DNA from: Albugo candida
Lineage: Eukaryota; Oomycota; Peronosporomycetes; Albuginales
DNA length: 64,000 nucleotides
Assembly (NCBI GenBank): GCA_040437565.1
Contig: JBDOQK010000002.1
Location: 496,001 to 560,000 of the forward strand
Direction of reading: 5' to 3'
Below, in pieces: positions 32,350 to 44,758 of this stretch. The notes beneath the pieces are model-generated. The model did not search any database, was not told the DNA's origin, and worked only from the letters and a program-made list of their open reading frames with translations. The position numbers and the translations under genes are program-made. Numbering within the stretch: the stretch's first letter is position 1; each line of letters starts with the position of its first letter.

Positions 32350-33045
32350 TTACAATAATAAATCTTGCAGAAAGTCAATATCATCATCTGTCCATGTTTG
32401 TTTCTCTCCGATTGCTGAAAGCAATGGAACCACACTTGTGAAAGCGTCAATGCCCTCTGGAATACAAACCGATAGAAATGATTCTGGCATAAAATCATCA
32501 ACACCAGTGGGTGTACCATCTTCTGGCAACTTGTCAACGAAATGGCTCGATGTCATGTCGGAAAATGTCGTCGTTGGGTAGAGGGCTTGCAATGATGATA
32601 TCAAGTGTTCTTTTTTGTGTGAATGCAAATGTTCAGACTCGAGTGTCGAGTGACACTGAACGGGAGATTTTTCCACACACATATACTTCTGTGCTTGGTC
32701 ATTCTCGGATGGTGGTGAAGTTGCATTTGACAAATTTTCCGCGGGTGAACCAAGCTGTAATGCAATTGTTTTCTGTTGCTGGTGTTCGTAAAATAATTGC
32801 TGAGCAACAGCCATGGAAACTTGGCGTTTGATAACGGCACGACGTTGTGATCTTTCACGTCGACGAATTGCATGAACTGTCTGATACTTGCGATCACTAC
32901 GCCGTTGTATCATATTTTGCTTGAGGCGATGTTCTTCACATAATGAATGCGCCTCACCATTTCGTTTGAGTGTGCGTTCGTTAAAACATTTACCTGTTTT
33001 GTACTGGCATTTGCCATTATACGGTTGTTCTGTGAAAGTGTCCAT
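32350..33045 (-). CDS. Oomycete-type Cys/His nuclear protein
   Basis: 231 residues from an ATG. The N-terminus carries CQYKTGKCFNERTLKRNGE, then HSLCEEHR and QRRSDRKYQ, a cysteine/histidine module that recurs in many oomycete proteins annotated only as hypothetical; the spacing suggests one zinc site. A basic region (RRRERSQRRAVIKRQ) could be a nuclear localisation or DNA-binding segment. The C-terminus is acidic and hydrophobic (WTDDDIDFLQDLL), like a transactivation tail. I infer a transcription regulator. It is intronless. Confidence 0.75.
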   Translation of the reverse strand: MDTFTEQPYNGKCQYKTGKCFNERTLKRNGEAHSLCEEHRLKQNMIQRRSDRKYQTVHAIRRRERSQRRAVIKRQVSMAVAQQLFYEHQQQKTIALQLGSPAENLSNATSPPSENDQAQKYMCVEKSPVQCHSTLESEHLHSHKKEHLISSLQALYPTTTFSDMTSSHFVDKLPEDGTPTGVDDFMPESFLSVCIPEGIDAFTSVVPLLSAIGEKQTWTDDDIDFLQDLLL

Positions 33046-35025
33046 GGTGTCTGCTTCTCAAAAATTTGGTGGCGGTCAATAAGTGAAAATGATTCAACTG
33101 ACTCGATGAGTTGGAAGATAAATGAAGTGTGAATTTACAATTTGTTCTTGGAAAATTTTGTGACTACCTTTTGTGAGGTATTGTTCCTGACGATCTTGAA
33201 ACAATGCAAATTGCTAACTGAGCAATCACCAAACTCAAGCCTGAATTAGACTTGCTCGAATTTCATGAGTACATCCTCGGTCTGAAAATAGTAGAAAGGC
33301 GGTAGATGGCATCTTTGTGCATCACCTGCCCCTAGCAGATTATAATTGTTTACTGACGCAAAAGATCTTTTATAAATATAGCACGCGCTATAGCGTTCAT
33401 GTGGAGAAGCGACTATATATAATTGAGCATTTCTTGCAGAATGAGTTGCCGGTTACTTTGTAAATGTTGTTTATTCAATTGTTCGAGGATAAGCGAGTCA
33501 TGTCTGACCCTTGCAACACACATGCAATCAATTTGGGTGTGTAGAAGGCTTTATTTTATCAATTCTCACCATGTCCGATCAAATGTAGCGAGAACACCTC
33601 CAGGCAGCGTACAGTGCAACTTTTTTCGTTAATTTTCGTTATCGCTATGTCTCACATGTACTGCATCTCATATCTGCGACATCACATCACTTATATGAAA
33701 CGCACCAGAGTCCTATAAAATTTTCTGCTACAAAAGCCTAATCAACATGCATGCTAGGACAAATAAAAGNNNNNNNNNNNNNNNNNNNNNNNNNNNNNNN
33801 NNNNNNNNNNNNNNNNNNNNNNNNNNNNNNNNNNNNNNNNNNNNNNNNNNNNNNNNNNNNNNNNNNNNNAAAGCCTAATCAACATGCATGCTAGGACAAA
33901 TAAAAGGCATGACTTGCAGGAACGCATACCTTGTTTGGGAGCAGAGTAGTGGACCCACTGTGAGCGAGATTGAATAAACTACCTGATGCCCTGATGCATA
34001 CATCGAACTACAGCTAGAGATTTGGCTGATTTGTGAGTGAAATCGGTATGTAAATTCGACATAACATAAAATGTGAGCAAGGGTCACAAGCTATGCACGT
34101 TGCAATAATGACTTCCAAACAAACAAGTCCAACTAATAAAGAAGCTATGAATGCCGCAAATCACTACGCGTGAAGCATTGATACGACTTGGACCGGCTCT
34201 ATAGAGGAGCTTGAAAAATCTTAAACGCTGCATGGTACATTTAGATTGTGGGCTTCTTACCGTTTAGTGGGAGCATACGACGATGGTATGAAGGTTTAGA
34301 AGAAAGCCGAGGTATCAAAAGAGGTTGTGTATCTAGCACAACTTAGTCATGAGAGAGGCCTTCAAGCATAAGCTTGTGGAAGATGGAGGATTTATCAACT
34401 CAGATACGGCTCATACAGCAGCTAATAATCAGTCTGCGATTCTAAGTTTCAGATTGTTCGAGAAAATAAGGATGTCACGATCACTGCATAGCAATAGCAC
34501 AGTAAGCAGTCATTGCACCCTTGCTCACGCATTTGTTGTTTGCTACTTCTATTAACATACGCTTCCTTTCATCATGAACTTACCTCGCCAAGCTTCGTGT
34601 TAGTGTTCGTACCGCATAAAAAAAGATGTTAGCGCGAAAACTATTGAAGCCAAACATCTCAACCAATTTATGACGTCTACCTGATCAAAAGTGTGGTACT
34701 TGATCGTCTATTATTCTCTACATCATACACTTGACAGTATATGAATCGCGTCTACCATCTATTCCAATACGATACATCTCTTTGAGCGAAAGAATCCCCT
34801 TTCCAGCCATTGGTATCGAGGCCGCGTCTGGCCTTTCAAGCACACAATAGTGCTTTGAACCGGCACTAAGTACTAGACAAGTATTGGCTGAAATTCCAAT
34901 ATTCTCCCTGAACGCACTCATTAGCTGGATCACAGTATTAATGGTCCCGTGTTGTTGCTCAAAAGGATATAAAATCAATTGACTCTATTATCTGCAACAA
35001 ACATTGCAATTGCATTCATCATATA
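33046..35025. other. Gene-poor stretch containing gap 4
   Basis: Nearly 2 kb with no supported gene. A minus-strand frame at 34718-34978 is open for 86 codons without a family match. The right end is the presumed promoter of the CHD gene. Confidence 0.4.
33733..33906. repeat. Direct repeat around a 100-N gap (gap 4)
   Basis: Bases 33733-33769 equal 33870-33906 (37 bases) with N at 33770-33869. Short version of the same contig-end overlap. Confidence 0.9.
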
Positions 35026-38000
35026 ATGAGAGTTAATGATTCTGATTCTGGTAGTGCCTTTCGGAAAAAGCTTGATTTGGTAAATTTCGGCTTGGAATAC
35101 GTTCAGCTCACATATCACTGACTATACTATGTGATAGAAAGCACCGATCTCTCGTCGATCATTGCGCAATAACCGCTCTCACGCACCGTTTATTCATGAG
35201 ATTAGTGATGGAGAAGAGTCGGAGCATAAGAGAAACTCTCTAAAAAAGCAAGAAAAGTCGGATGATGAATCCGATGACGCCAATCGAGGCAATGTGGCGG
35301 AGGATTCTGATGCAGAACAAAACTCTCGAAGGATTCTTCGCTCACAAAAGAGGAATGAGCAGCAAGAGAGTAGGAAGGAAGGAGTGCAGACTCGTCAACG
35401 AATTCGGTCCAATATTTCCGACACGGATCGTCAATTAATCGTTGAAACAGAGTCTGAAGCAGAAGTGGAACCTCCGAAAAAAAAGCGACAGCATGTTGAA
35501 AGCACAGAAGAAGAGGACGAGGAGAATGCTTTTGTGATTGACAAGATACTTGCGTGTGAGACGCATACGATGAAGGTACCCGCGCTCATCTTTTACTAAA
35601 GAGTAATGTCTCATATAATACCAAAAGGAATGGAAAGAACGTTGTGATCATCGGACCACTCGATTCCTCCAACAAGGCTCTATATTTGTTCGAGATGATG
35701 AGGAGTCAACAAGTCGCCAAGACAAGAGACAAAAGATGAATTCGTCCGATGACATACAAATAGAAAAGGAGACGAGATATCTCGTAAAGTGGAAAGATCT
35801 TTCGTATCTTCATGTGAGTTGGGAAGTGAAACGTCGTTTACTCGATTATGAGAAGAATGCGCGTGGGAAGATTATGCGCTTTCATGAAAAACTTCGGAGT
35901 GGATCCGCCATGCAAGGATCATACGGCGACGAACTTTTTAACCCCGAGTATTGCGTCGTGGATCGCGTGTTGGATATGCAAAAAGAACCCGAGGATGATT
36001 TTTCCTTAGGAGAGGATGCAGAGGAGGCAACAGAGCCGGATAAATCTCAGTATCTTCTCATCAAATGGAAAGCTCTGTCTTATGATGAGATAACTTGGGA
36101 GCGCAAGAGCGATGTCAAGGACGACGAAGCTATTCGTGCATTCCAACGTCGTTCCAATCACGCAGTCCGGCGATACAAAAAGTCAAAACAGATATCGTCA
36201 CACCCTATCAAAGACCGCATCAAAATAAAATTTCGAGGATACTCGACAAAAAATCCCCCTCCATTCAAGTCCATTTCTCCATACACAGCTGAAGCCGAGA
36301 AGTATGAGTCGAATGAACGAAACGATTCCGATACGTTGGAACTTCGTGATTATCAGCTGACTGGTGTCAATTGGATGTTATTCAATTGGTATCTTTCCCG
36401 TAATTCCATGCTCGCTGACGAGATGGGGCTGGGCAAAACAGTACAGACTGTGACATTTATCAATCACTTAGCGACTATGGAAGGACTCCCTGGCCCCTAC
36501 TTGATTATTGCACCCTTGTCCACACTAGCGCATTGGCAACGAGAGTTTTCAAATTGGAGCTGTCTCAATGCCGTCGTATATCACGGCACATATGACGCTC
36601 GAAAGTTGATTGAGAAGCATGAGTTTTACCTGACAGCGAAGGAATTCAGAGATGCGATGCTCAGCATGGGAAAGTATTGGGGTGAGTCTAAAAAAATTCG
36701 GAAACGAAGACGTTCACATGAGAAAGCGCTTGTCCGAGAGAATTCGGGCAGAATCACCCTACCGCCAGGCGCACGTACTCCTATGCAATTTATACGATTT
36801 GATGTTCTCATTACGACATTCGAAATGCTTGGAGCCTCTGACTCCAATCGTCTCTCGCGCATTGATTGGCAGGTCGCGGTTGTCGATGAAGCACATCGTC
36901 TCAAGAACTTTAATTCCAAGTCGGCCAATATTATGCGAAAATCCGTAAAATATCAAAATATCCTTCTTTTGACTGGCACTCCGCTACAAAACAACGTTGA
37001 AGAGCTATGGACATTGTTACAACTTCTTGATCGAGGTCGCTTTTGCTCTAAAGGAGCTTTTCTTGAGGAGTATGGTGATCTTAAAGAGCATTCTCAAGTC
37101 GAGAAACTTCATGCCGATCTCAAGCCGTACCTACTCCGCCGGCTGAAAGAGGATGTAGAAGCTTCTCTGGCACCGAAAGAAGAAACAATCATCGAAGTCG
37201 AGCTCACCGTTCTGCAAAAACAGTACTATCGCGCAATTTACGAGCGGAATGTTGCATTCCTCATTCGTGGTGGGCGGAGAGCGGACGGTCCGAGTCTTAT
37301 GAATGTGATGATGGAGCTTCGGAAATGCTGCAATCATCCATTCTTGATCAAAGGAGTCGAGCAGCGTGAAATGGAGCGATTAGAGAAACAAGAAGACATC
37401 ACAACGGATCAGAAGGATGCTCAAATACGTGAGCTTTTGGTCACAAGCTCAGGAAAGCTCATTCTTTTGGACAAATTACTACCTCTTCTACAGGAAGGTG
37501 GGCATCGTGTTCTGGTCTTTTCGCAGTTTAAAATCATGCTGGACATATTGCAAGACTATCTAGCGCTTCGTGGGTTTAAATTCGAGCGAATTGATGGCAA
37601 CATTACCGGCAATGAACGTCAGGCCGCTATCGACCGATTTTGTGCCACATCAAGCCAGGCTTTTGTCATGCTGATAAGCACGCGTGCTGGGGGTGTAGGA
37701 ATCAACTTGACAGCCGCAGACACTGTCATCATATATGACAGCGATTGGAATCCACAAAATGATCTTCAGGCTCAAGCTCGTTGTCATCGCATTGGTCAAA
37801 CCAAAAGTGTTAAAATTTATCGCCTTCTCACCAGCAAAACGTATGAATTACAAATGTTTCATCAGGCTTCCATCAAACTCGGCCTCGATCAAGTCGTGCT
37901 TGGTGGAATGCAAGACACCAGCAACAGCTCAGTGTCTAAAGAGAAGAAATCTGTGGGGAAAAAACCATCGAGCATGTCCAAAAATGAGATTGAAAATTTG

Positions 38001-41000
38001 CTCAAATATGGTGCATATGACATCTTCAATGAGCTTCGCGATGGACAAGCAGAAGCTGCCAGCAAACGATTTGGTGAGGAAAGTATACATAAAATTCTCG
38101 AACGCAGTACACGAATCATTCACGACCCAAACGCAAATAGTCAAGAAGGAAAACAAGCGTTGATGTCCTCTTTCTCAAAAGCGACATTCATGACATCTTC
38201 CAATGCCAATGATGAAGTTGACGTCAATGATCCGGACTTTTGGACCAAAGTGATCGGTTTAAGCGGAATTGCGTATACTGAAGGCTCCGAAGGCGATACA
38301 ATGACACTGGAAAGAGGTGAACGACAATGTCGGAAAAAGCTGAAATCGTATGTTACGGACGTCGATAATGTCGGGCTGCTCCGTAAGGAAGCAACGTATG
38401 TGGACGAAGAGTATACAAATTCCCAGTCGAGCTCCGATTCTTCGACTTCGGACATTGAATTGGCGGAAAAACCCGTCTCGCTTCCACATATCGAGATGTA
38501 TGGTGGCGTCCGATTTCCAAGATTTCTTGAGCTTCTTTCCACAGAGTTGTTTGCGTTTGGATATGATCGATGGTGTGCGATACAATCGGCACAACCTGTA
38601 CTTGCACGTGTTGATCTGCAAAGGCTTCAGGAAATCTCGCAACAATACATATCCACATGTATTCGACTCGCCTCACGAGATTTTGTGGACAAATTACTAG
38701 CAAATTGGAAGTTGAGTAAACAAACGCCATCCGAGAAGCGATCGTTTCCGTCACCATCTGATGGCGCGAAAAACAAGAAAAACGCGATGTTGAATTCTAT
38801 ACAGCTAGAGACACTCGAAAATGAATTGCAAGTCATTGAAGCTGGTATCAACGCGTTTGGGTCACAATTTTCATTCCTTGGGAACGTGTTGAGAGACGCC
38901 AAAGTTGATAAAATAACTCAGATTGAGCAACTCGAGGGTGCGTTTACTGTGGTTAAGGAGACCGGGAACGTAAGTGGTCATACGGAGAAAGAGGTTTTGA
39001 TGAATTTGAATCAGTACGAGCGGCTGTATCAGCTCCAAGTGATTGTATCTCGTGACATATTTCCACTTCCTCCAATGATCGCATTGCTTGGAGAATTACA
39101 AAAAATTGATGACCCGATTCTGGTAGAGGATTGCATATCGCGAAGATATCTTCCATCCGTATCGAATAGTGCAGCGATAGATACAGTCGAGAGTACATGT
39201 CAAACGCCGTCAGAGAAAGACGCTCAACTTGAGGGCACCACCAAGGGCTCTACTATACCGCAAAGCAATCCCGGGAATGTATCACTAGCCAGTACACCTA
39301 CCGACTCACAAGCACAGCTGAAAGCGCTTGAACAATTGCGACAATTTCAGGGAGTTGGTGCAGGTGTATGCGCATGGTGGACTCCAATCGTGGATGACGT
39401 GATGTTATTGCTCTATCTTTACATTCACGGATGGAAACGTGCCAACAAGGTCACAATCCACGATATACTGACCTCTACACTCTTCAACTGTCGTAGTTCC
39501 AAGCACTCGATAGATACGTGGCCTTTCCTGCTCGTTTTATTGCGTCGAGCACGATCTCTTGTCTCCCATTGGGAACGAGAGCGCAAAAGCATTCCTCCAA
39601 GTCTTCCACCACAAGCCTCAGTTTTGCCCACAACACCCATTTCTACAAGCACGAGTCCTGAAGATGGAAAGTCGAATGAAGGATCGGAGGAAGCAATCAG
39701 AGTCTTACCAAACACATTCGCCAAAATCATCTTTTCTATCGGCATTCCTGACACGACTTTCTGCAATGGCGAAGTATCCCGTCAGGAGAAATGGCGATAT
39801 TTTCTCCACGATCCAATTTTAAGCCGAGTGACTCAGAATATTAGAATCCTAGAGCAAGAAGCTTTTCAACTGGATCAGTTCTGCCGTCACAAAATCGCGA
39901 ATCAAACCTTCGTACCAAGTCGTTCGTTTATGAATGTGAAAAGAGAATGGACACTGAGTTCTATTCAGTGCAGCCGTCTTGTGGATCGCATCGAGTTGTT
40001 TCGCTCGCTACGAACAAAGATACTGCTCCTTCCCCCCAAACATTTGCTATCCATCGTATTACGTGCTGTATCTCGCATTCGACAGAAAGGTGTGATCAAG
40101 TATCCGACTTGGTGGTCTTCTCCAACGCATGATGCGACACTTCTTCAAGGCGTCGAGTATCATGGACTCGGTGTCCAGCTCGTCAATGTTTGGGAGTTTC
40201 CAGCATTTGCCAAATTCAAACAGACAGCCGTATTTCCAAAACTGACTTGGGTCGAGAATTATGCTCGAGATTTGGTGGATGCGTGTTGCCAAGTGATGCA
40301 TGCCATTCGAGCCAGTAATCCCGTGCAACTACGCCAAGGAGTACCAATGAGTGACGCGGCCAGTCGACTGGAACGTACAAGCGATATTCACAATATGCGA
40401 TGCGAAGATCCTCAAGTAATGGAACATGTGAGGAATAGAATGAATGCGGATACGTGTGAGTTTGCGCGGATCAATCTGCTGAAATGTATCGCTGAGCAAC
40501 CGTATCCTATCGGCCAGGTACGAGCAGACTTGAGCGAGGCTAAAGAAGCGCCGGAGGTGAGGCAAGATGAAGGTCTGGCTACTAGCCTGACCGACGACGA
40601 AGGAAATGTGCCACGAGCACAAAGTAGCACTGATTCCGAAGGGGAAGCAGACGAAATACCCAAAGAAAGTGAGGGGGAAGAAGGAATTTCAGGTGGTGCC
40701 AAATCACCGCCAACAAATTCGGAGAAACGCATGAGCGAGGAAAAAGACCCCAAGCAAGGAACCTCACAAGTGGATCTTCTTCCATCACCAACTCTGCATG
40801 ANNNNNNNNNNNNNNNNNNNNNNNNNNNNNNNNNNNNNNNNNNNNNNNNNNNNNNNNNNNNNNNNNNNNNNNNNNNNNNNNNNNNNNNNNNNNNNNNNNN
40901 NCGACGAAGGAAATGTGCCACGAGCACAAAGTAGCACTGATTCCGAAGGGGAAGCAGACGAAATACCCAAAGAAAGTGAGGGGGAAGAAGGAATTTCAGG

Positions 41001-41199
41001 TGGTGCCAAATCACCGCCAACAAATTCGGAGAAACGCATGAGCGAGGAAAAAGACCCCAAGCAAGGAACCTCACAAGTGGATCTTCTTCCATCACCAACT
41101 CTGCATGACCAGTTGACAATCGCAGAAGATTGTCGACAACCGCTTCTTCCGCAAGTCATTGTCATCGATGATTCTGATGAGGAGAAGAATGGACCTTGA
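35026..41199 (+). CDS. CHD-family chromatin remodelling ATPase
   Basis: Exons 35026-35079, 35138-35575 and 35628 onward; after collapsing the repeat at gap 5 the last exon is 35628-40801 joined to 41109-41199 and the protein has 1918 residues. An acidic/basic N-terminus precedes two chromodomains (TRYLVKWKDLSYLHVSWE near 214, SQYLLIKWKALSYDEITWE near 303), a SNF2 ATPase (DEMGLGKTVQT near 427, VVDEAHRLKN near 583) and a helicase C domain (ARCHRIGQTKSVKIYRLL). The long C-terminal region has a helical DNA-binding-like part. It should slide or space nucleosomes at methylated H3 tails. Subfamily (CHD1 versus CHD6-9) is not settled. The apparent end at 40934 is an artefact; the true end is EEKNGP. 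Confidence 0.92.
40595..41108. repeat. Direct repeat around a 100-N gap (gap 5)
   Basis: Bases 40595-40801 equal 40902-41108 (207 bases) with N at 40802-40901. Both copies are CHD coding sequence; collapsing them restores one frame to the stop at 41199. Confidence 0.95.
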
Positions 41200-41364
41200 T
41201 GAGGTGAATTTTGTGCTATTGCAATTGGCAGTCCTTCTGATTGACGGGCACACTAAAAAGAAAGCCACAGCTTTATCATTTGGTTTCCCATCAAACGATA
41301 GAGAGCATTTTTGCTGGGCAAAGGCTCTTGCAGATGTTAATGCATCAATGAGAAAAAATCAAGC

Positions 41365-44174
41365 TCACATTTTGATATAATCGTCGCTGATGGATGATTT
41401 CATCCTTTCAAGCGGTTCATCCCTGATGACGACAGAACTGCCATCGATGTAATCTAAGTTGTATAGATTCGTCAACGCTCTCGAACTGACGCGACGTATG
41501 ACTGATTCGCGAGCCGTATATGGAGTATACGACGGTGAGGCCGCAGGTATGGTGTCACCACGATGGAGTGAAGGTTCAGATTCTGTTAAACCTTGAGCTT
41601 TTGAAGCATGATTCAATTCTTCTATCATTCCATCGCCAACAAACAATAGTCGTTCCACTTGATTGTACTTAACGTGAAAGCCTCTTGTCTCAAAAAGCAC
41701 TCGGACAATATTGTTGAAGCGAAAATATGACAATGAGTACCCGAAAGACTGCAAAACGAGCCGCATGTCATCGATTGTAATAGAGCCAATACGAGAAGGA
41801 TCGTGCTCCATAAATGCAGCATGCAAATCTTCGCGACTCCAATTGTGGGTCTTCATGTGCTCTCTGACACACATGATGAACTCGGAACGTAATTGTAAAG
41901 TTTCAGTCAAATGATCTACCACTTCGCCATAAGCTGCATCATCAAATCGACAGATACTAGATATAAGGATGAAATTCTTAAATATTGGAGCTTGGAGCAC
42001 GAGAACGTTGATGAATAAGGGCAATGGAATGAGAACGACTGGAGCTAAGCCATAACTGTGATAAATCCGTTTCAGCTGAAAAATAATGCACTCACAGTAG
42101 AGAGAAAAGTAGAATGCATTCAGCATCAGCAAAGACATAACCACAAAGTGCCACGCTTTACGGGAATACATTCTTGGTTTCCAAGTTGTGTACCCATCTC
42201 CTAATATGCCAGACACTTCAATACCATTCGCGTTGCTCGATTGCGTCGTCCGTACAGAATGATCAAGTGGCACACGGTGCGCGCTTATTGCATCCGGTTT
42301 TTGTGACGCCGGAAGCCGACCACAATTTATAATAAACAAGAAAACTTTACGCAATAATTGAAATCCGATATCATCATGGATTGGACCGGAGGCTCCGTGT
42401 CCATGTTTGTCGATAAAATTCCCCATTACCTTGCTTCTTTGATCACGAATGATTTCCAGCATTGCAATGGCATTGGAGGTATTCTCTTGTTGCATGGATG
42501 AGGTTTCAACTTTGGCAATAAAATGCAACTTTTTGAACCGTTCATTAGAAATCAAAGCTCGTTTTTTACAAGACAACAGGGAAGTTTCCTCCAAAGTCGG
42601 TGTGTTTATCGGACCCTGATTCTCTTCCAGATCTTTACTCAACGTAAATCTCAAGAGTTCAAGCAACGCCCCATTCAAATACCACTTGACAAGAATGTGA
42701 AAGATGACAAGTACGACACTAAACACGACGTAAGCCAATATTACAGCGTCTTGCTTGCTGGTAATCTCGAATGGGTTTTCTTCCCATTCCTCCAATAGCT
42801 CAAATCCAATTCGAGATGCTACCTCCAGCAACAAAGCAACCATAATCAGACATAACCAGGTTGAAAACTGCACTTCGATCATATGTGAAATCTGATTGTT
42901 CTCAGCATATCGCAGATATTGTGCAAATGGGAACAGTTCTGGGAGATTATATTTTCTAAGGAAAAAGTATCGGAATATTTTCAGCTCCACCACAACAGGA
43001 ATGTCCGAGGTGCTTATACTTTCCTCTTTGTGATGGAAATTACCAGTGATAAGTTCAATCATACTGGCTCGTTTTGTTTCAGCCGAGCGTTTCTCAATGA
43101 GATCGATGAGGTACTTGGTGCTGACAAGATCGCCTTTCTCCAACTGGATATTCTTCTTCCGCACGAGTAAAAAAATGACAATCGACTGAATAACCAGTCC
43201 AACAGCGACGAGNNNNNNNNNNNNNNNNNNNNNNNNNNNNNNNNNNNNNNNNNNNNNNNNNNNNNNNNNNNNNNNNNNNNNNNNNNNNNNNNNNNNNNNN
43301 NNNNNNNNNNNNTCTTTGTGATGGAAATTACCAGTGATAAGTTCAATCATACTGGCTCGTTTTGTTTCAGCCGAGCGTTTCTCAATGAGATCGATGAGGT
43401 ACTTGGTGCTGACAAGATCGCCTTTCTCCAACTGGATATTCTTCTTCCGCACGAGTAAAAAAATGACAATCGACTGAATAACCAGTCCAACAGCGACGAG
43501 AAAAACGATCAAATCTGCAACTTGAAGTCCAATCATCCAATCCGCGTATGGATCCACGCTGAAGATTTCCTTTGCGAGTTTAATGAGTAACCCAACAAAC
43601 CCAAGAATCATGAATTCTAACAGACACAAGTCAGAGAAAATAAGAATTTATCAAAAGTAACAAATTTGAATAAGTGCTCACCTCCAAAAACTTTTCGTAG
43701 CATTTCACGATATTTGGGGTGGCGTTCCAAATAATGGTCCGTACGGTGGAGGAAGAGCTCTANNNNNNNNNNNNNNNNNNNNNNNNNNNNNNNNNNNNNN
43801 NNNNNNNNNNNNNNNNNNNNNNNNNNNNNNNNNNNNNNNNNNNNNNNNNNNNNNNNNNNNNNAGAATTTATCAAAAGTAACAAATTTGAATAAGTGCTCA
43901 CCTCCAAAAACTTTTCGTAGCATTTCACGATATTTGGGGTGGCGTTCCAAATAATGGTCCGTACGGTGGAGGAAGAGCTCTAAAATCATAACGAAGACCA
44001 CCACCCCTGTTAGCAGCTCCATCACGAGGAAGAAGTCAACATTCACGCCGACGCGAAAAAGTGATGATTTGTTTTTGTCTGCTCCCATGACGACGTCAAA
44101 GCAGAAATACGCGAGTAAGCTAATGTGCAGATAAGAAAAGCCAAGTCGTTTGATTTCTGCTTCTTCGATCGCGC
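41365..44174 (-). CDS. Polytopic membrane protein with EF-hand-like tail, possibly Mlo-like
   Basis: Minus strand; last exon 41365-43616 and previous exon 43902-44174 with a 65-base intron; gaps 6 and 7 and their repeats must be collapsed. About 744 residues are visible, and the first exon is not found. Around eight hydrophobic segments alternate with loops. The stretch ELFLHRTDHYLERHPKYREM followed across the intron by EFMILGFVGLLIKL resembles the second-loop/third-helix signature of Mlo proteins (calmodulin-binding membrane proteins of plants and some protists). The C-terminal part has LHAAFMEHDPSRIGSITIDD, a single degenerate EF-hand-like loop. Mlo membership is a tentative inference; a channel-like protein is the alternative. 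Converges with the CHD gene. Confidence 0.6.
43025..43500. repeat. Direct repeat around a 100-N gap (gap 6)
   Basis: Bases 43025-43212 equal 43313-43500 (188 bases) with N at 43213-43312, inside the membrane protein gene. Collapsing keeps the reading frame. Confidence 0.95.
43643..43982. repeat. Direct repeat around a 100-N gap (gap 7)
   Basis: Bases 43643-43762 equal 43863-43982 (120 bases) with N at 43763-43862. Covers an intron/exon border of the membrane protein gene, so both copies show the same donor site. Confidence 0.95.
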
Positions 44175-44216
44175 CTATATCGTTCCTCTCCAATAGAATG
44201 CTACTTACAGCTTAGA

Positions 44217-44388
44217 GGTAGCAATGTGGTAAGGGTTAGTCACACTTATCCANNNNNNNNNNNNNNNNNNNNNNNNNNNNNNNNNNNNNNNNNNNNNNNN
44301 NNNNNNNNNNNNNNNNNNNNNNNNNNNNNNNNNNNNNNNNNNNNNNNNNNNNGGTAGCAATGTGGGAAGGGTTAGTTACACTTATCCA
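44217..44388. repeat. Direct repeat around a 100-N gap (gap 8)
   Basis: Bases 44217-44252 match 44353-44388 (36 bases) with two differences (44230 T against 44366 G; 44241 C against 44377 T); N at 44253-44352. The missing first exon of the membrane protein may lie near here. Confidence 0.85.
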
Positions 44389-44758
44389 GAGCATTAAACT
44401 TCATTCCAATGTAGGGATATCGTGCTTTTTATTCTTATCTGAGTAAGGGTAATAGCAGCGATCGATTCCATGGATCACTATTCGGATTAGTCTGAGCTGT
44501 CCTCAATAACACAATTCAATTGGGCAAGAAGTGTTACGTCAGGGTCAAAAGAGACTCAGACGATTTCAGACCACTATCTTGTAAGTGTAGAGATGAGCGG
44601 AACTTCAAAAAACATAAGGAGAATAGAGCTAGAGTGAATTCAGATACAAATAGGGACACCCACAAGAAAGGTCTTATTTGAGACATGTGCTTATTCAGAT
44701 CCGATCATGATCTCATATTTGATATGTGGCGAATATGCCTCCACTTGCTCTCTACGCC
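44389..44758. other. Intergenic between two minus-strand genes
   Basis: Contains the 3' end of the TPR-TMEM33 gene and the upstream part or missing first exon of the membrane protein gene. No convincing ORF seen. Confidence 0.4.

Noticed and set aside
38141-40622. Antisense frames over the CHD gene
   Set aside because: They mirror CHD coding sequence and include the duplicated gap flank.
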